Below are positions 15,788-24,331 of a stretch of 39,354 nt of DNA, one piece after another (within the stretch, counting starts at the first letter, position 1; the number at the start of each line of letters is the position of its first letter). This DNA is from an uncultured bacterium (GTDB lineage: Bacteria > Patescibacteriota > Minisyncoccia > Phycocordibacterales > UBA2100): NCBI GenBank assembly GCA_903858755.1, contig CAIOKC010000008.1, positions 1-39,354 of the forward strand, given 5' to 3'. The notes under the pieces are model-generated. The model did not search any database and was not told where the DNA came from. It was given only the letters and a program-made list of their open reading frames with translations. A program made the translations under genes and the position numbers.

Positions 15788-17203
15788 ATGGCGCATGGAG
15801 AAAAAAACTGGCACAACAATTGGTTCAGCTTGGAGTGGTGGGTGGAAGAGTATTTCGGGGAGTGGAATATTTCTCGATGCCTTCAGCTTTCCATGCTATC
15901 GCTCGGTCTCCTCTTCGTTCTCTCGAAGCAGGTTCCGCATTTGCCGCTCTTTACTCTCGAGTGGATGATCGGTACCGCTCCCGTGTGGCTCCCGGTCGGG
16001 CTTGCGGTCGGCGCATGGAAGGTGTGGATATGGTACATTCAGTCACTCTACCTTTCGAAGCGCGAGCACACGGTCTTCGAGATGAAAGTGCCCCGCGATG
16101 TGATGAAATCACCGCGCGCGATGGAGCTCGCGATCACGAGCTTTAATCTCTCTTCGGGAGAGACCACCGTGTATCACCGCGCGTGGAAGGGGCAGGTGCG
16201 CCCGATATTCTCGCTCGAGATCGCGAGCTTCGGCGGCGAGATACATTTCTATATCTGGTGCTGGAAACAGTACAAAGATACGGTGGAAGGCGCGCTCTAC
16301 GCGAATTACCCCGAGATAGAATTGCACGAGGTGGAAGATTACGCTTCGAAATTCCGATTCGACCCCGAGATCCACAACGGCTGGGGGATGGAGTGGCCGC
16401 TCATGAGTTACATCGGTATCGACATGAATGACTTCCGGATCAATGCGTACCAGCCGCGGACGTACGTGGATTTCGAGCTCGAGAAAGATCCGAAAGAAGA
16501 ATTCAAGATAGATCCTCTCGCAAGCGTTATCGAATTCATGGGCAATATCAAGCCGACCGAGCAGATGTGGATACAGATCATTCTGCGAAAATCTGGTAAG
16601 ACGACAGTTTTCACCGGTAAACCCGACGAGGATACAGAGTGGAAAAAGATGGTGGAAAAGGAGGTCAACAAACTCCGTACACAAGCGGCGATCATCCCGA
16701 GCAGCGCGCTCAGGGAAGCGCTTGAAGAAGCAGGTGAAGAAGCCGAAAAGCACGTATCGCCTCGCCCGTCGTGGAAGCAGAACGAAATGATGAAGTCGAT
16801 GGAGCGGCACCTCGGGAAATATCCTTTTCAGGTGGGTATGCGCGGGATTTACTGGGCGGAAGGTGATCTCCGCGGACCGATGTACACGGGTATGCGCTGG
16901 ATATGGCGACCCTTCGGTAATCCCAACTACGGCACGCATTTGCGTCCTCGGCGCTGGCACTGCGATTTCGATTATCCGTGGGCGGATTTCAAGGGATGGC
17001 GCTGGACCAACAACCTGAGGCGCGTCCACGATGCGTACCGTCGCCGCGCATTCTTCCACTCGCCGTGGCAGGGGAATACCAATGTGCTCACGAATGAGAC
17101 GCTCGCTTCTCTGTGGCACCCGCCGAGTCGCGCCATCACGACGCCGGGTCTTGCTCGCATACCGGCGACCAAGGTGGGAGCGCCGGCGAATTTGCCCAAA
17201 TAA
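15788..17203 (+). CDS. Membrane protein resembling the N-terminal module of CPR VirD4/HerA-like conjugative ATPases (no ATPase domain)
   Basis: Two N-terminal TM segments, then a soluble domain; C-terminal NVLTNETLASLWHPPSRAITTPGLARIPATKVGAPANLPK resembles the linker that normally precedes the ATPase core, but the ORF stops there. Confidence 0.55.
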   Translation: MAHGEKNWHNNWFSLEWWVEEYFGEWNISRCLQLSMLSLGLLFVLSKQVPHLPLFTLEWMIGTAPVWLPVGLAVGAWKVWIWYIQSLYLSKREHTVFEMKVPRDVMKSPRAMELAITSFNLSSGETTVYHRAWKGQVRPIFSLEIASFGGEIHFYIWCWKQYKDTVEGALYANYPEIELHEVEDYASKFRFDPEIHNGWGMEWPLMSYIGIDMNDFRINAYQPRTYVDFELEKDPKEEFKIDPLASVIEFMGNIKPTEQMWIQIILRKSGKTTVFTGKPDEDTEWKKMVEKEVNKLRTQAAIIPSSALREALEEAGEEAEKHVSPRPSWKQNEMMKSMERHLGKYPFQVGMRGIYWAEGDLRGPMYTGMRWIWRPFGNPNYGTHLRPRRWHCDFDYPWADFKGWRWTNNLRRVHDAYRRRAFFHSPWQGNTNVLTNETLASLWHPPSRAITTPGLARIPATKVGAPANLPK

Positions 17204-17212
17204 TATTCGCGT

Positions 17213-18250
17213 ATGTCCACTTTCCCTCCCGTCGAAGTATTTCTTGAGCGCTGCTTCAGCGCGGGGAATCGTATTCTGGATCTATTCTCCGAGAGGTGGC
17301 ACCGAGGCGCGAATCGACGCACGATCATCATTCTTGTCGTCGGAGGATCGCTTTTTGCCTACCTCTACCTCTCATTCGTCCGACCGCCGGATGCCTTTCC
17401 CGTGGGCGAGCTTATCGCCGTCCCGTCTGGCGAATCTCTCTCCACAATAAGCGGCGAGCTTGAGGCAATGGGGGTGATCCGTGATGCGCGCGCACTGAGG
17501 TTCCTCGTCACCCTTACCGGGGATCAGCACAACGTGCGCGCGGGCGATTACCTTTTCAAAGAGCCGCGCGATGTATTCTTTGTCGCCCGCGCGCTCGTGC
17601 TCGGCGCATACGGTCTTGAGCCCGAGCGTTTTCGTGTCCCCGAAGGCGCGACCGTGGACGAGATCGGCGAAATATTCGATACGCGCCTTCAGCGGTTTGA
17701 TAAGGAGAGTTTCTTCGCGCAAGCGGAAGAGATGGAAGGATTTCTTTTTCCTGACACGTACTTTTTCCTTCCAAACGCGAGCGAGGCGACCGTCGTTGCC
17801 GCTATGCGGCAGAATTTCGATACGAAAATCGCGCCTCTTCAGCCGCAGATCGCAAGCTCGACCTTGAGCTTGAAGGAGGTCGTCGTTCTCGCCTCCATTC
17901 TTGAGCGAGAGGCATACAATACGCGCGACCGCCGGATGATAGCGGGAGTGCTCTACAACCGGCTCGAGAAAGACATGCCGCTGCAGGTCGATGCCACTTT
18001 CGCGTATACGATCGGGAAGGGGACTTTTCAGCTTACGAGGGCAGATCTCAAAAGCGATTCGCCCTACAACACATACGTGCACAAGGGTCTTCCGCCGGGC
18101 GCGATCGGGAATCCTTCGCTTGATTCTCTCGAAGCCGCCGTCGATCCGATAGACAATGACTACATCTTTTTCCTCGCCGACCACAGCGGAATAACGCACT
18201 ACTGCAAGACCTATGCGTGCCAGCTTGCGAACAAAGCAAGGTATTTTTAA
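17213..18250 (+). CDS. mltG: Endolytic murein transglycosylase MltG (YceG-like)
   Basis: N-terminal TM, VPEGATVDEIGEIF, LEGFLFPDTYFF-like MEGFLFPDTYFFLPN, VVVLASILEREA, VAGVLYNRL-like IAGVLYNRLEKDMPLQVDATFAY, SPYNTYVHKGLPPGAIGNPSLDSLEAAVDP. Confidence 0.97.
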   Translation: MSTFPPVEVFLERCFSAGNRILDLFSERWHRGANRRTIIILVVGGSLFAYLYLSFVRPPDAFPVGELIAVPSGESLSTISGELEAMGVIRDARALRFLVTLTGDQHNVRAGDYLFKEPRDVFFVARALVLGAYGLEPERFRVPEGATVDEIGEIFDTRLQRFDKESFFAQAEEMEGFLFPDTYFFLPNASEATVVAAMRQNFDTKIAPLQPQIASSTLSLKEVVVLASILEREAYNTRDRRMIAGVLYNRLEKDMPLQVDATFAYTIGKGTFQLTRADLKSDSPYNTYVHKGLPPGAIGNPSLDSLEAAVDPIDNDYIFFLADHSGITHYCKTYACQLANKARYF

Positions 18251-18265
18251 CCCCCGCGTGAAAAC

Positions 18266-18294
18266 TTGACATACGATAGTATGTGTCCTATTAT
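18266..18294 (+). promoter_or_regulatory. Canonical sigma-70 promoter of the SPFH-like gene
   Basis: TTGACA - 17 nt - TATTAT. Confidence 0.75.
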
Positions 18295-18374
18295 CCAGTC
18301 GGTTTAGTTCGGATAGGGGTATTTGCGGCAACCCTGACCTCCTTTGACACTCAGCGCCGCAAGGAGAAGAGAAA

Positions 18375-19706
18375 ATGACTAACCTCGGACGTGTTGTGGG
18401 CACGGTCGCTGCCTTCCTCGCCTATGGGTGGGGAATGGCTTTCTACACCCCGCAGGCAACGCTCGTCACCGGCAAGGTTGCCGGCGAGCAATTCAAGGCT
18501 TCTGATCAGGCCTACGTCGACGCGGTCTACACCTTCAACCTCTTCAGCATGGCGAGCGCCATCTTCACGCTCCTCTTGCTCCTCGTGCTCTATCTGATCT
18601 GGCGCAAGCCCGTGAAGAGCGGCGCGAACAAAGTCAAAAAAGGACTGAAGGCGGTAATCGCAATCTTCGCGATTACCTGCGCTCTCGCTTTCGGGATGAC
18701 CGAGGGCTTCGCGTTCTTCGAGAAGGCTGACCGCACGGAGATCCACACGATCCTCCCGAACGAATCGGCGTTCTGGATTCCCGATGTCGGCGACAACAAA
18801 TCGACGCAGACCCAGATGGACTCCGAAGCGTATCTCAACGAGCGCAAAATCTCGGCGAAGCGGTTCATCATCCCGCACCAGAAGCTCACCGGCTCCGCCG
18901 GCACGAGTCTCCTGTCGGGCTGGGACTACTATGTCCCGACCGGGCGCCTCATCATCGTCGATCGCACTCCGTTCTCGCGGGAATGGGTCGACGCCGAAGA
19001 TCGCGGCACGTCGAAGCTCAAAGAAGGCTTCCCGTGCCAGACCAAGGGGGACAAAACATACCCTGGTGGGCTCAACGTGACGGTCGGCATCTCGATCGGC
19101 ACCTCGGTGCTCGAGAAGGATGCTGCGAAATTCCTGTACCGCTTCGGGGTGAATCCCCCGACCGGGTCGGATGGAAAGCCGCTGCGCGTGAAGGGCGACG
19201 CCGCGAGCATCGAAACGGACGGCAAAATCATCTTCACGTCGGTCTACTACGGTCGGTCGCTGAAGGATGTTATGGACGACGTTGGTCGGAAGAGGGTCCA
19301 GACCCTCGTCTGCAACGAACTGGCGAAACGGACGCTCGATCAAGCGAACAACGAGATGGTCGCCATGATGGAGGAAATCGAGAAGAAGGCCTCGGCTTAC
19401 TTCGCTTCGGTCGGCATCGCACTCGATTTCATCGGGTGGGGCGATACGTTCGAATTCGACGACCCGATCCAGGATGCCATCAATCGAGCGTACATCGCGA
19501 AACAAGACGAGGCGATCGCGAAAATGCTGCAGCCGTATGCCGAGACCATCAAGATGCTGGCGGCGGCACAGGCTACTCGCGACTTCGGCTCGAAGACCGA
19601 CGGCAAACTGCCGACGACATTCTTCGGTCAAGCTCCGGAAATCACCAGTCCGATTCTCGGGTTGCCGGGTATGCCGCGGGTTCCGGTCCAGCCGACGGTT
19701 AAGTAA
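18375..19706 (+). CDS. Membrane protein with SPFH/Band-7-like region
   Basis: Two N-terminal TM helices; C-terminal VYYGRSLKDVMDDVGRKRVQTLVCNELAKRTLDQANNEMVAMMEEIEKKASAYFASVGIALDFIGWGDTFEFDDPIQDAINRAYIAKQDEAIA is prohibitin/stomatin-like. SD AAGGAG at 18361. Confidence 0.6.
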   Translation: MTNLGRVVGTVAAFLAYGWGMAFYTPQATLVTGKVAGEQFKASDQAYVDAVYTFNLFSMASAIFTLLLLLVLYLIWRKPVKSGANKVKKGLKAVIAIFAITCALAFGMTEGFAFFEKADRTEIHTILPNESAFWIPDVGDNKSTQTQMDSEAYLNERKISAKRFIIPHQKLTGSAGTSLLSGWDYYVPTGRLIIVDRTPFSREWVDAEDRGTSKLKEGFPCQTKGDKTYPGGLNVTVGISIGTSVLEKDAAKFLYRFGVNPPTGSDGKPLRVKGDAASIETDGKIIFTSVYYGRSLKDVMDDVGRKRVQTLVCNELAKRTLDQANNEMVAMMEEIEKKASAYFASVGIALDFIGWGDTFEFDDPIQDAINRAYIAKQDEAIAKMLQPYAETIKMLAAAQATRDFGSKTDGKLPTTFFGQAPEITSPILGLPGMPRVPVQPTVK

Positions 19707-19729
19707 AGGAAAAATCCGATCTTTCGGTG

Positions 19730-19763
19730 CCGCGCAGACGAACTGTCTGCGCGGTCTTTTTTT
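19730..19763 (+). terminator. Rho-independent terminator
   Basis: CCGCGCAGAC-GAACT-GTCTGCGCGG followed by TCTTTTTTT. Confidence 0.9.
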
Positions 19764-19778
19764 GCTAGACTACCCTGC

Positions 19779-20840
19779 ATGGCGCGCAGGATTTTTGTCG
19801 GGCTTTCGGGTGGAGTGGACAGCGCCGTTTCGGCAGCGCTTCTACAAGAGCAGGGAGAGCACGTGGTCGGCGTTTTCATCAAGATATGGCAGCCGGAATT
19901 TCTCGAGTGTACGTGGAAGGAAGATCGGATGGACGCGATGCGTGTCGCCGCCGCGCTCGAAATACCCTTTCTTGAGGTGGATCTTTCTGAGGAGTACAAA
20001 AAAACCGTCGTCGACCCAATGGTCGCTTCATACGCGCGAGGGGAGACCCCGAATCCCGATGTCCTCTGCAATCAGCACGTTAAGTTTGGCGTGTTTGCGG
20101 AGTGGGCGCGCGCGCACGGCGCCTCGATGATCGCGACCGGGCACTATGCGCGGACGATCGAACGAGGCGGGCATGTCGAGCTTCTGCGTGGTGTCGATGC
20201 CGCTAAAGATCAATCGTACTTTTTGCACCGTCTTGAGCAGCGCGAGCTCGCGCATACAATCTTCCCCATCGGCGTCTTTACCAAATCTCATGTGCGGAAT
20301 GAGGCTCGGCGCTTCAATCTCCCCGTCGCCGACCGACCCGACAGCCAGGGATTGTGCTTTGTCGGCGACATCTCGATGCCGGAGTTTCTCGGGCGGTACA
20401 TACCGCGCGTTTGCGGTCCTGTACTCAATGAAGAAGGCGAGCGCATCGGGGAGCACGACGGCGCCGCGCTCTACACGATCGGGCAGCGTCATGGATTCCG
20501 ACTCGCGAAAGCGTCGGCGGTGCCGCTCTTTGTCGTCCATGTCGATACGGAAAAAAACACGATACGAGTATCAGGCGATCGCTCGCGTGCCGCGAGTGCG
20601 AAGGTGAGCATTCGCGACGAGCACTGGATCCATCGCGCTCCTGCGCTGCCGCTTCGCATCCAGGCGCAAGCGCGATACCGCGAGCAGGCGATACCCGCCG
20701 CACTTCATCGCGAGGAAGGGGCGATAGTCGCGACATTCGAGACGCCGCATATCGTGGCTCCCGGGCAGTCGCTCGTGCTGTACGACGGCGATGTGTGCCT
20801 TGGCGGGGGAATCATAGAGAAGACAGATGCTCGCGTGTAG
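19779..20840 (+). CDS. mnmA: tRNA-specific 2-thiouridylase MnmA
   Basis: VGLSGGVDSAVSAALL, TPNPDVLCNQHVKF, ATGHYAR, DQSYFLHRL, DSQGLCFVGD, YTIGQRHGF. Confidence 0.97.
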   Translation: MARRIFVGLSGGVDSAVSAALLQEQGEHVVGVFIKIWQPEFLECTWKEDRMDAMRVAAALEIPFLEVDLSEEYKKTVVDPMVASYARGETPNPDVLCNQHVKFGVFAEWARAHGASMIATGHYARTIERGGHVELLRGVDAAKDQSYFLHRLEQRELAHTIFPIGVFTKSHVRNEARRFNLPVADRPDSQGLCFVGDISMPEFLGRYIPRVCGPVLNEEGERIGEHDGAALYTIGQRHGFRLAKASAVPLFVVHVDTEKNTIRVSGDRSRAASAKVSIRDEHWIHRAPALPLRIQAQARYREQAIPAALHREEGAIVATFETPHIVAPGQSLVLYDGDVCLGGGIIEKTDARV

Positions 20841-20917
20841 CGACCGGAGCGGCGCATTGCGGAGAATATGCACACGTTTCTCTAGTGGGTCGCGCTCATA
20901 CCTTATACACTGTCTCT

Positions 20918-21331
20918 ATGCCGGATCTGATCCGCCGTTTGGCGTGGTTTGCTGTTGTCGCTTCGATCTCGTCGTACGCAGTGCTTTTGGTCGCCGGGAG
21001 CTTCGTGCACGCGCGCGCGGCGCGTGCGTACGATCCTGTCGTGATACGAGACGAGCTCGGCGTCGGCGTCCACCATCTCTCAGGGATGGTCGTGGTCCCT
21101 TTCAACTGCGACCAGCTCTCGATGCACGTCGAGAAGAATTCGACTACGACGTACGCGCTTGAGTTTAAGACGTGGCGCGATCCTGCTGTCCCGTGCGATA
21201 TTCCCGACGTGCCGCGCGCTTTTCGCGAGGTGCTTTTTGCTCCATCCGCAGGTATCCACATCCAAGCGTCTATCGATGGTCGTTCATTTCCGGTGGCGCT
21301 TATACCTATCGTCGGGGATGCAACGCCATGA
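20918..21331 (+). CDS. Hypothetical protein with one N-terminal TM
   Basis: MPDLIRRLAWFAVVASISSYAVLLVAGSFVHARAARAY...; TACACT 6 nt upstream; stop overlaps the next start (ATGA). Confidence 0.6.
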   Translation: MPDLIRRLAWFAVVASISSYAVLLVAGSFVHARAARAYDPVVIRDELGVGVHHLSGMVVVPFNCDQLSMHVEKNSTTTYALEFKTWRDPAVPCDIPDVPRAFREVLFAPSAGIHIQASIDGRSFPVALIPIVGDATP

Positions 21332-22152
21332 GCCATCCTCTCATTACAAAAGCTGACGGAGAGAAGGAGTCATTCGACCCGGCGAAGCTTGAGCACTCCC
21401 TCGCGCTCGCCGGAGCCTCGACGACGATGCGAGCGCGCATCCTTGCGCATATCATGCACGAGCTACATCCCGGTATCACCACCGAGGAGATTTACACGCA
21501 CGCCTTCGAGGTCCTCCGCAAAGAAGAAAGACCTCCTGTCGCTGCACGCTATTCCATCAAGCGCGCGGTATTTGCCCTTGGACCTTCGGGGTTCCCTTTC
21601 GAGCAGTTCCTCGCGGCAGTCTTGCGCGCGCACGGCTGGACGACGAAGACGGGCGTCGCTCTCAACGGACGCTGCGCTCCGCACGAGGTCGACGTCCTTG
21701 CGGAAAAAGGCGGGAAGCGCGTCGGCATCGAAGCAAAATTCCACAACGACGCCGCAGGCAAGACAGACATCAAAGACGCGCTCTATGTGAAAGCCCGCTA
21801 CGACGACCTCCGCGCAACGCCGGAGAAATCCTCGCATGTGGATGAGGGGTGGCTCGTGACGAATACGCGCTTCACGAGGAATGCGATCCGCTATGCGCAG
21901 TGCTCGAACCTCACGCTTCTTGGGTGGGATTATCCGCGTACCCGCGGACTCCTCGCCCTCATCGAAGAGGGCAAGGTGCATCCGCTCACGTGCCTTACCA
22001 CGCTTTCGGAAAGCGAAAAGCGCCGACTTCTCGAAAGCAGGGTGGTCTTGTGCCGCGACGTGCAGACGCCGCACGTCTTGAAGCAGTACGGGGTGCGACC
22101 GGAAAACATTCCCCATATCCTTGGGGAAGCGAGCCAGCTTTGTGGGATATAA
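21328..22152 (+). CDS. ATP-cone domain fused to Mrr-like restriction endonuclease-fold domain
   Basis: ITKADGEKESFDPAKLEHSLALAGAS...EEIYTHAFEVLRKEERPPVAARYSIKRAVFALGPSGFPFEQFLA (ATP-cone); GRCAPHEVDVLAEKGGKRVGIEAKFHNDAAGKTDIKDAL (D..E.K nuclease core). Confidence 0.8.
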   Translation: MSHPLITKADGEKESFDPAKLEHSLALAGASTTMRARILAHIMHELHPGITTEEIYTHAFEVLRKEERPPVAARYSIKRAVFALGPSGFPFEQFLAAVLRAHGWTTKTGVALNGRCAPHEVDVLAEKGGKRVGIEAKFHNDAAGKTDIKDALYVKARYDDLRATPEKSSHVDEGWLVTNTRFTRNAIRYAQCSNLTLLGWDYPRTRGLLALIEEGKVHPLTCLTTLSESEKRRLLESRVVLCRDVQTPHVLKQYGVRPENIPHILGEASQLCGI

Positions 22153-22159
22153 TGCGCGC

Positions 22160-22666
22160 ATGCATACGCCCGCAGAATTTTTCGATCCGACCATCGTGCA
22201 ATGCGCCAAGCTCTTTCTTGCGATGCTCTTGGGCGGCATCATCGGCACGGAGCGCGCGCTTCTCGCAAAGCAGGTCGCGGGCACGCGCACCTTTGGGCTC
22301 GTCGCGCTCGGCGCATGCCTTTTTATACTCGTCGGCAATTACGCAAATGCCGCGTACCTCGGAGTCAGCAATATCAACCCCACGCAGATCGCCGCGGGTA
22401 TCGTGACGGGTATCGGATTTCTCGGCGGCGGACTCATTATTTTCCGCGGAGACGCTCTCCATGGCGTGACCACTGCGGCCGGGCTCTGGATCGTCGCTGC
22501 GATTGGTATGGCGGTCGGCTTCGGGCTGTACGTGGTCGCAGTATTCGTGACGATACTAGCGCTCGTCATGTTTAGCGGCATGTGGTACGTCGAGAATCGC
22601 TTCAAGCATTGGTTTGCGGAATATCGACAGGAGGAGCACGTAGACCCCATCCCCTCCGCGCAGTAA
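22160..22666 (+). CDS. MgtC/SapB family protein
   Basis: FLAMLLGGIIGTERALLAKQVAGTRTFGLVALGACLFIL...ITGIGFLGGG-like VTGIGFLGGGLIIF...GVTTAAGLWIVAAIGMAVGFGLY; TATAAT 6 nt upstream. Confidence 0.93.
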   Translation: MHTPAEFFDPTIVQCAKLFLAMLLGGIIGTERALLAKQVAGTRTFGLVALGACLFILVGNYANAAYLGVSNINPTQIAAGIVTGIGFLGGGLIIFRGDALHGVTTAAGLWIVAAIGMAVGFGLYVVAVFVTILALVMFSGMWYVENRFKHWFAEYRQEEHVDPIPSAQ

Positions 22667-22694
22667 AGCTGCGCGATAGGGTATACTGCGCGGG

Positions 22695-23489
22695 ATGAGT
22701 CAGTACTATAAGCCGGACAGAAAGCCCGATTGGAATTACGGCGGCAATAAGTGGCGCCTATCGCGCTCGAAAATCGGTCTTTTCAGAGAATGCGCGCGCT
22801 GTTTCTACCTCGACAACAAATTGGGGACGGCGCGTCCGCCGGGATTTCCCTTCAATCTCAACAGCGCGGTCGATGCGCTCCTCAAAAAAGAATTCGATAT
22901 TCATCGGAAAGGGAAGACCTCACACCCTCTGATGGAGCAGTACGGGGTCGATGCGGTGCCTTTTGAGCATCCGAAGATCGACATCTGGCGCGAGAATTTC
23001 AAAGGCATCGACTACGTGCATCCTGAGACAGGATTTACGGTCTCGGGCGCGGTCGACGACGTGTGGACGACCCCGGGCGGAGAGCTCATCATCGTGGATT
23101 ACAAGTCGACCAGCAAAGATGAGAAGATCGAGGCGCTCGATAAGGATTGGCACGATGGCTACAAGCAGCAGATGGAGATCTACCAGTGGCTTTTCCGCAG
23201 GAACGGTTTCAAGGTCTCCGATACCGGCTACTTCGTCTATGCGAATGCAGGCAAAGACAAAGAGGCATTCGACGGCGTTCTCGAATTCGAGGTCACGCTC
23301 GTCCCGCACAAAGGCGACGATTCGTGGGTCGAAGGCGCGCTGCGCGAGATACAGAAATGCCTCGACGGCGATGCTATTCCGTCGCCGTCGGAGGATTGCG
23401 ATTATTGCAGGTACCGCGAGTATGCGGGAAAGAAATTGCAGGCGCTCGCGAAAACGAGAAAAAATGGATCGGGCACGCTTGGTATATAG
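22695..23489 (+). CDS. PD-(D/E)XK nuclease family protein (RecB/Cas4-like, possible Fe-S cysteines)
   Basis: SGAVDDVWTTPGGELIIVDYKSTSKDE (D...VDYK core), YKQQMEIYQWLF, C-terminal DCDYCRYREYAGKK and N-terminal CARCFYLD. Confidence 0.85.
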   Translation: MSQYYKPDRKPDWNYGGNKWRLSRSKIGLFRECARCFYLDNKLGTARPPGFPFNLNSAVDALLKKEFDIHRKGKTSHPLMEQYGVDAVPFEHPKIDIWRENFKGIDYVHPETGFTVSGAVDDVWTTPGGELIIVDYKSTSKDEKIEALDKDWHDGYKQQMEIYQWLFRRNGFKVSDTGYFVYANAGKDKEAFDGVLEFEVTLVPHKGDDSWVEGALREIQKCLDGDAIPSPSEDCDYCRYREYAGKKLQALAKTRKNGSGTLGI

Positions 23490-23492
23490 GAT

Positions 23493-23750
23493 ATGAAGAC
23501 TTTCGCCGATACGGTGCGCGATATCGTGCGGAAGATCCCACAAGGGAAGACCATGACGTACCGGCAAGTCGCCGCGAAAGCGGGAAATCCGAAAGCGGCG
23601 CGCGCGGTCGGCACGATCATGCGTACGAATTATGACGATACAATTCCTTGTCATCGCGTCATTCGATCCGACGGGAGTCTGGGCAGCTACAATCGCGGCG
23701 GCGAGCAGCGTAAGCGCGAGATACTCACCGCAGAGAAAGCGTTTTGGTAG
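23493..23750 (+). CDS. MGMT/ATL-family DNA-binding protein (retains PCHRVI)
   Basis: IPQGKTMTYRQVAAKAGNPKAARAVGTIMRTNYDDTIPCHRVIRSDGSLGSYNRGGEQRKREIL. Confidence 0.92.
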   Translation: MKTFADTVRDIVRKIPQGKTMTYRQVAAKAGNPKAARAVGTIMRTNYDDTIPCHRVIRSDGSLGSYNRGGEQRKREILTAEKAFW

Positions 23751-23756
23751 AAAAGA

Positions 23757-23784
23757 TTGCGACGCGAGGAGGAATTTGTATACT
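23757..23784 (+). promoter_or_regulatory. Candidate promoter for the 23818 gene
   Basis: TTGCGA - 16 nt - TATACT. Confidence 0.5.
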
Positions 23785-23817
23785 GCCCACGGGAAATATT
23801 CTTGGAGGGTTGCTACA

Positions 23818-24053
23818 TGAAATCAGGCGAAGTATTTGACGCCTCGCATCGCGGCTATACCCAGACGGACACATTCATCTTTCGCGGCTGTCGCAACAAA
23901 AAGTCCTTCATGTCTCCTTCTACGAAGGAGGGCGTCGAGGAGCTGAAGCACGAGTTCGTCGCGAAATTGATCGAATCGGGCTTCGAGGTGACCGGCGAGA
24001 ACGGTCCGCACGGATTCGAATACGACGTCATGTGCCGCGGCTTCGGAGAATAG
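23818..24053 (+). CDS. Hypothetical protein (78 aa)
   Basis: SD GGAGGG upstream; MKSGEVFDASHRGYTQTDTFIFRGC... Confidence 0.55.
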
Positions 24054-24065
24054 TGTGCCGTCACC

Positions 24066-24302
24066 ATGGTGGCGATTCTCTCCGGATCCGATGCGACGAT
24101 CCATGGCTATGGCGAGGAAGAATTCGGCTCCACGGTGGAGCTCGAGCTCAACCTTTGCTACCTGCCGAATCGGCGCGACCATTCGCCCGGCGTCGAGAAA
24201 TCAGCGTCGGTTTTCAAGAAATGGCTCGGCGCGAGAAGCGCTGAGAGGATCCGGTCGAAACGCCGGTACCTGAGACCTCTGCGGCAACGTCGCAGTAAAT
24301 GA
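24066..24302 (+). CDS. Hypothetical protein (78 aa)
   Basis: ORF directly downstream of the previous gene; basic C-terminus. Confidence 0.4.
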   Translation: MVAILSGSDATIHGYGEEEFGSTVELELNLCYLPNRRDHSPGVEKSASVFKKWLGARSAERIRSKRRYLRPLRQRRSK

Positions 24303-24307
24303 AAAAG

Positions 24308-24330
24308 CGGCGCCTACGGGCGCCGTTTCG
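24308..24330. terminator. Bidirectional terminator
   Basis: AAAAAG-CGGCGCC-TACG-GGCGCCG-TTTCGTTT. Confidence 0.8.
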
Positions 24331-24331
24331 T

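Noticed and set aside
16109-17119. 336-aa minus-strand ORF opposite the VirD4/HerA-like module gene
   Set aside because: Antisense shadow; the plus-strand ORF has a promoter and coherent domain structure.
18351-19631. 426-aa minus-strand ORF opposite the SPFH-like gene
   Set aside because: The plus strand has a canonical promoter, SD and terminator; the minus ORF lacks a recognisable start context and family motifs.
22695-23489. PD-(D/E)XK protein as a CRISPR Cas4 / CRISPR locus
   Set aside because: No direct-repeat array, Cas1/Cas2 or effector nearby; family-level resemblance only.
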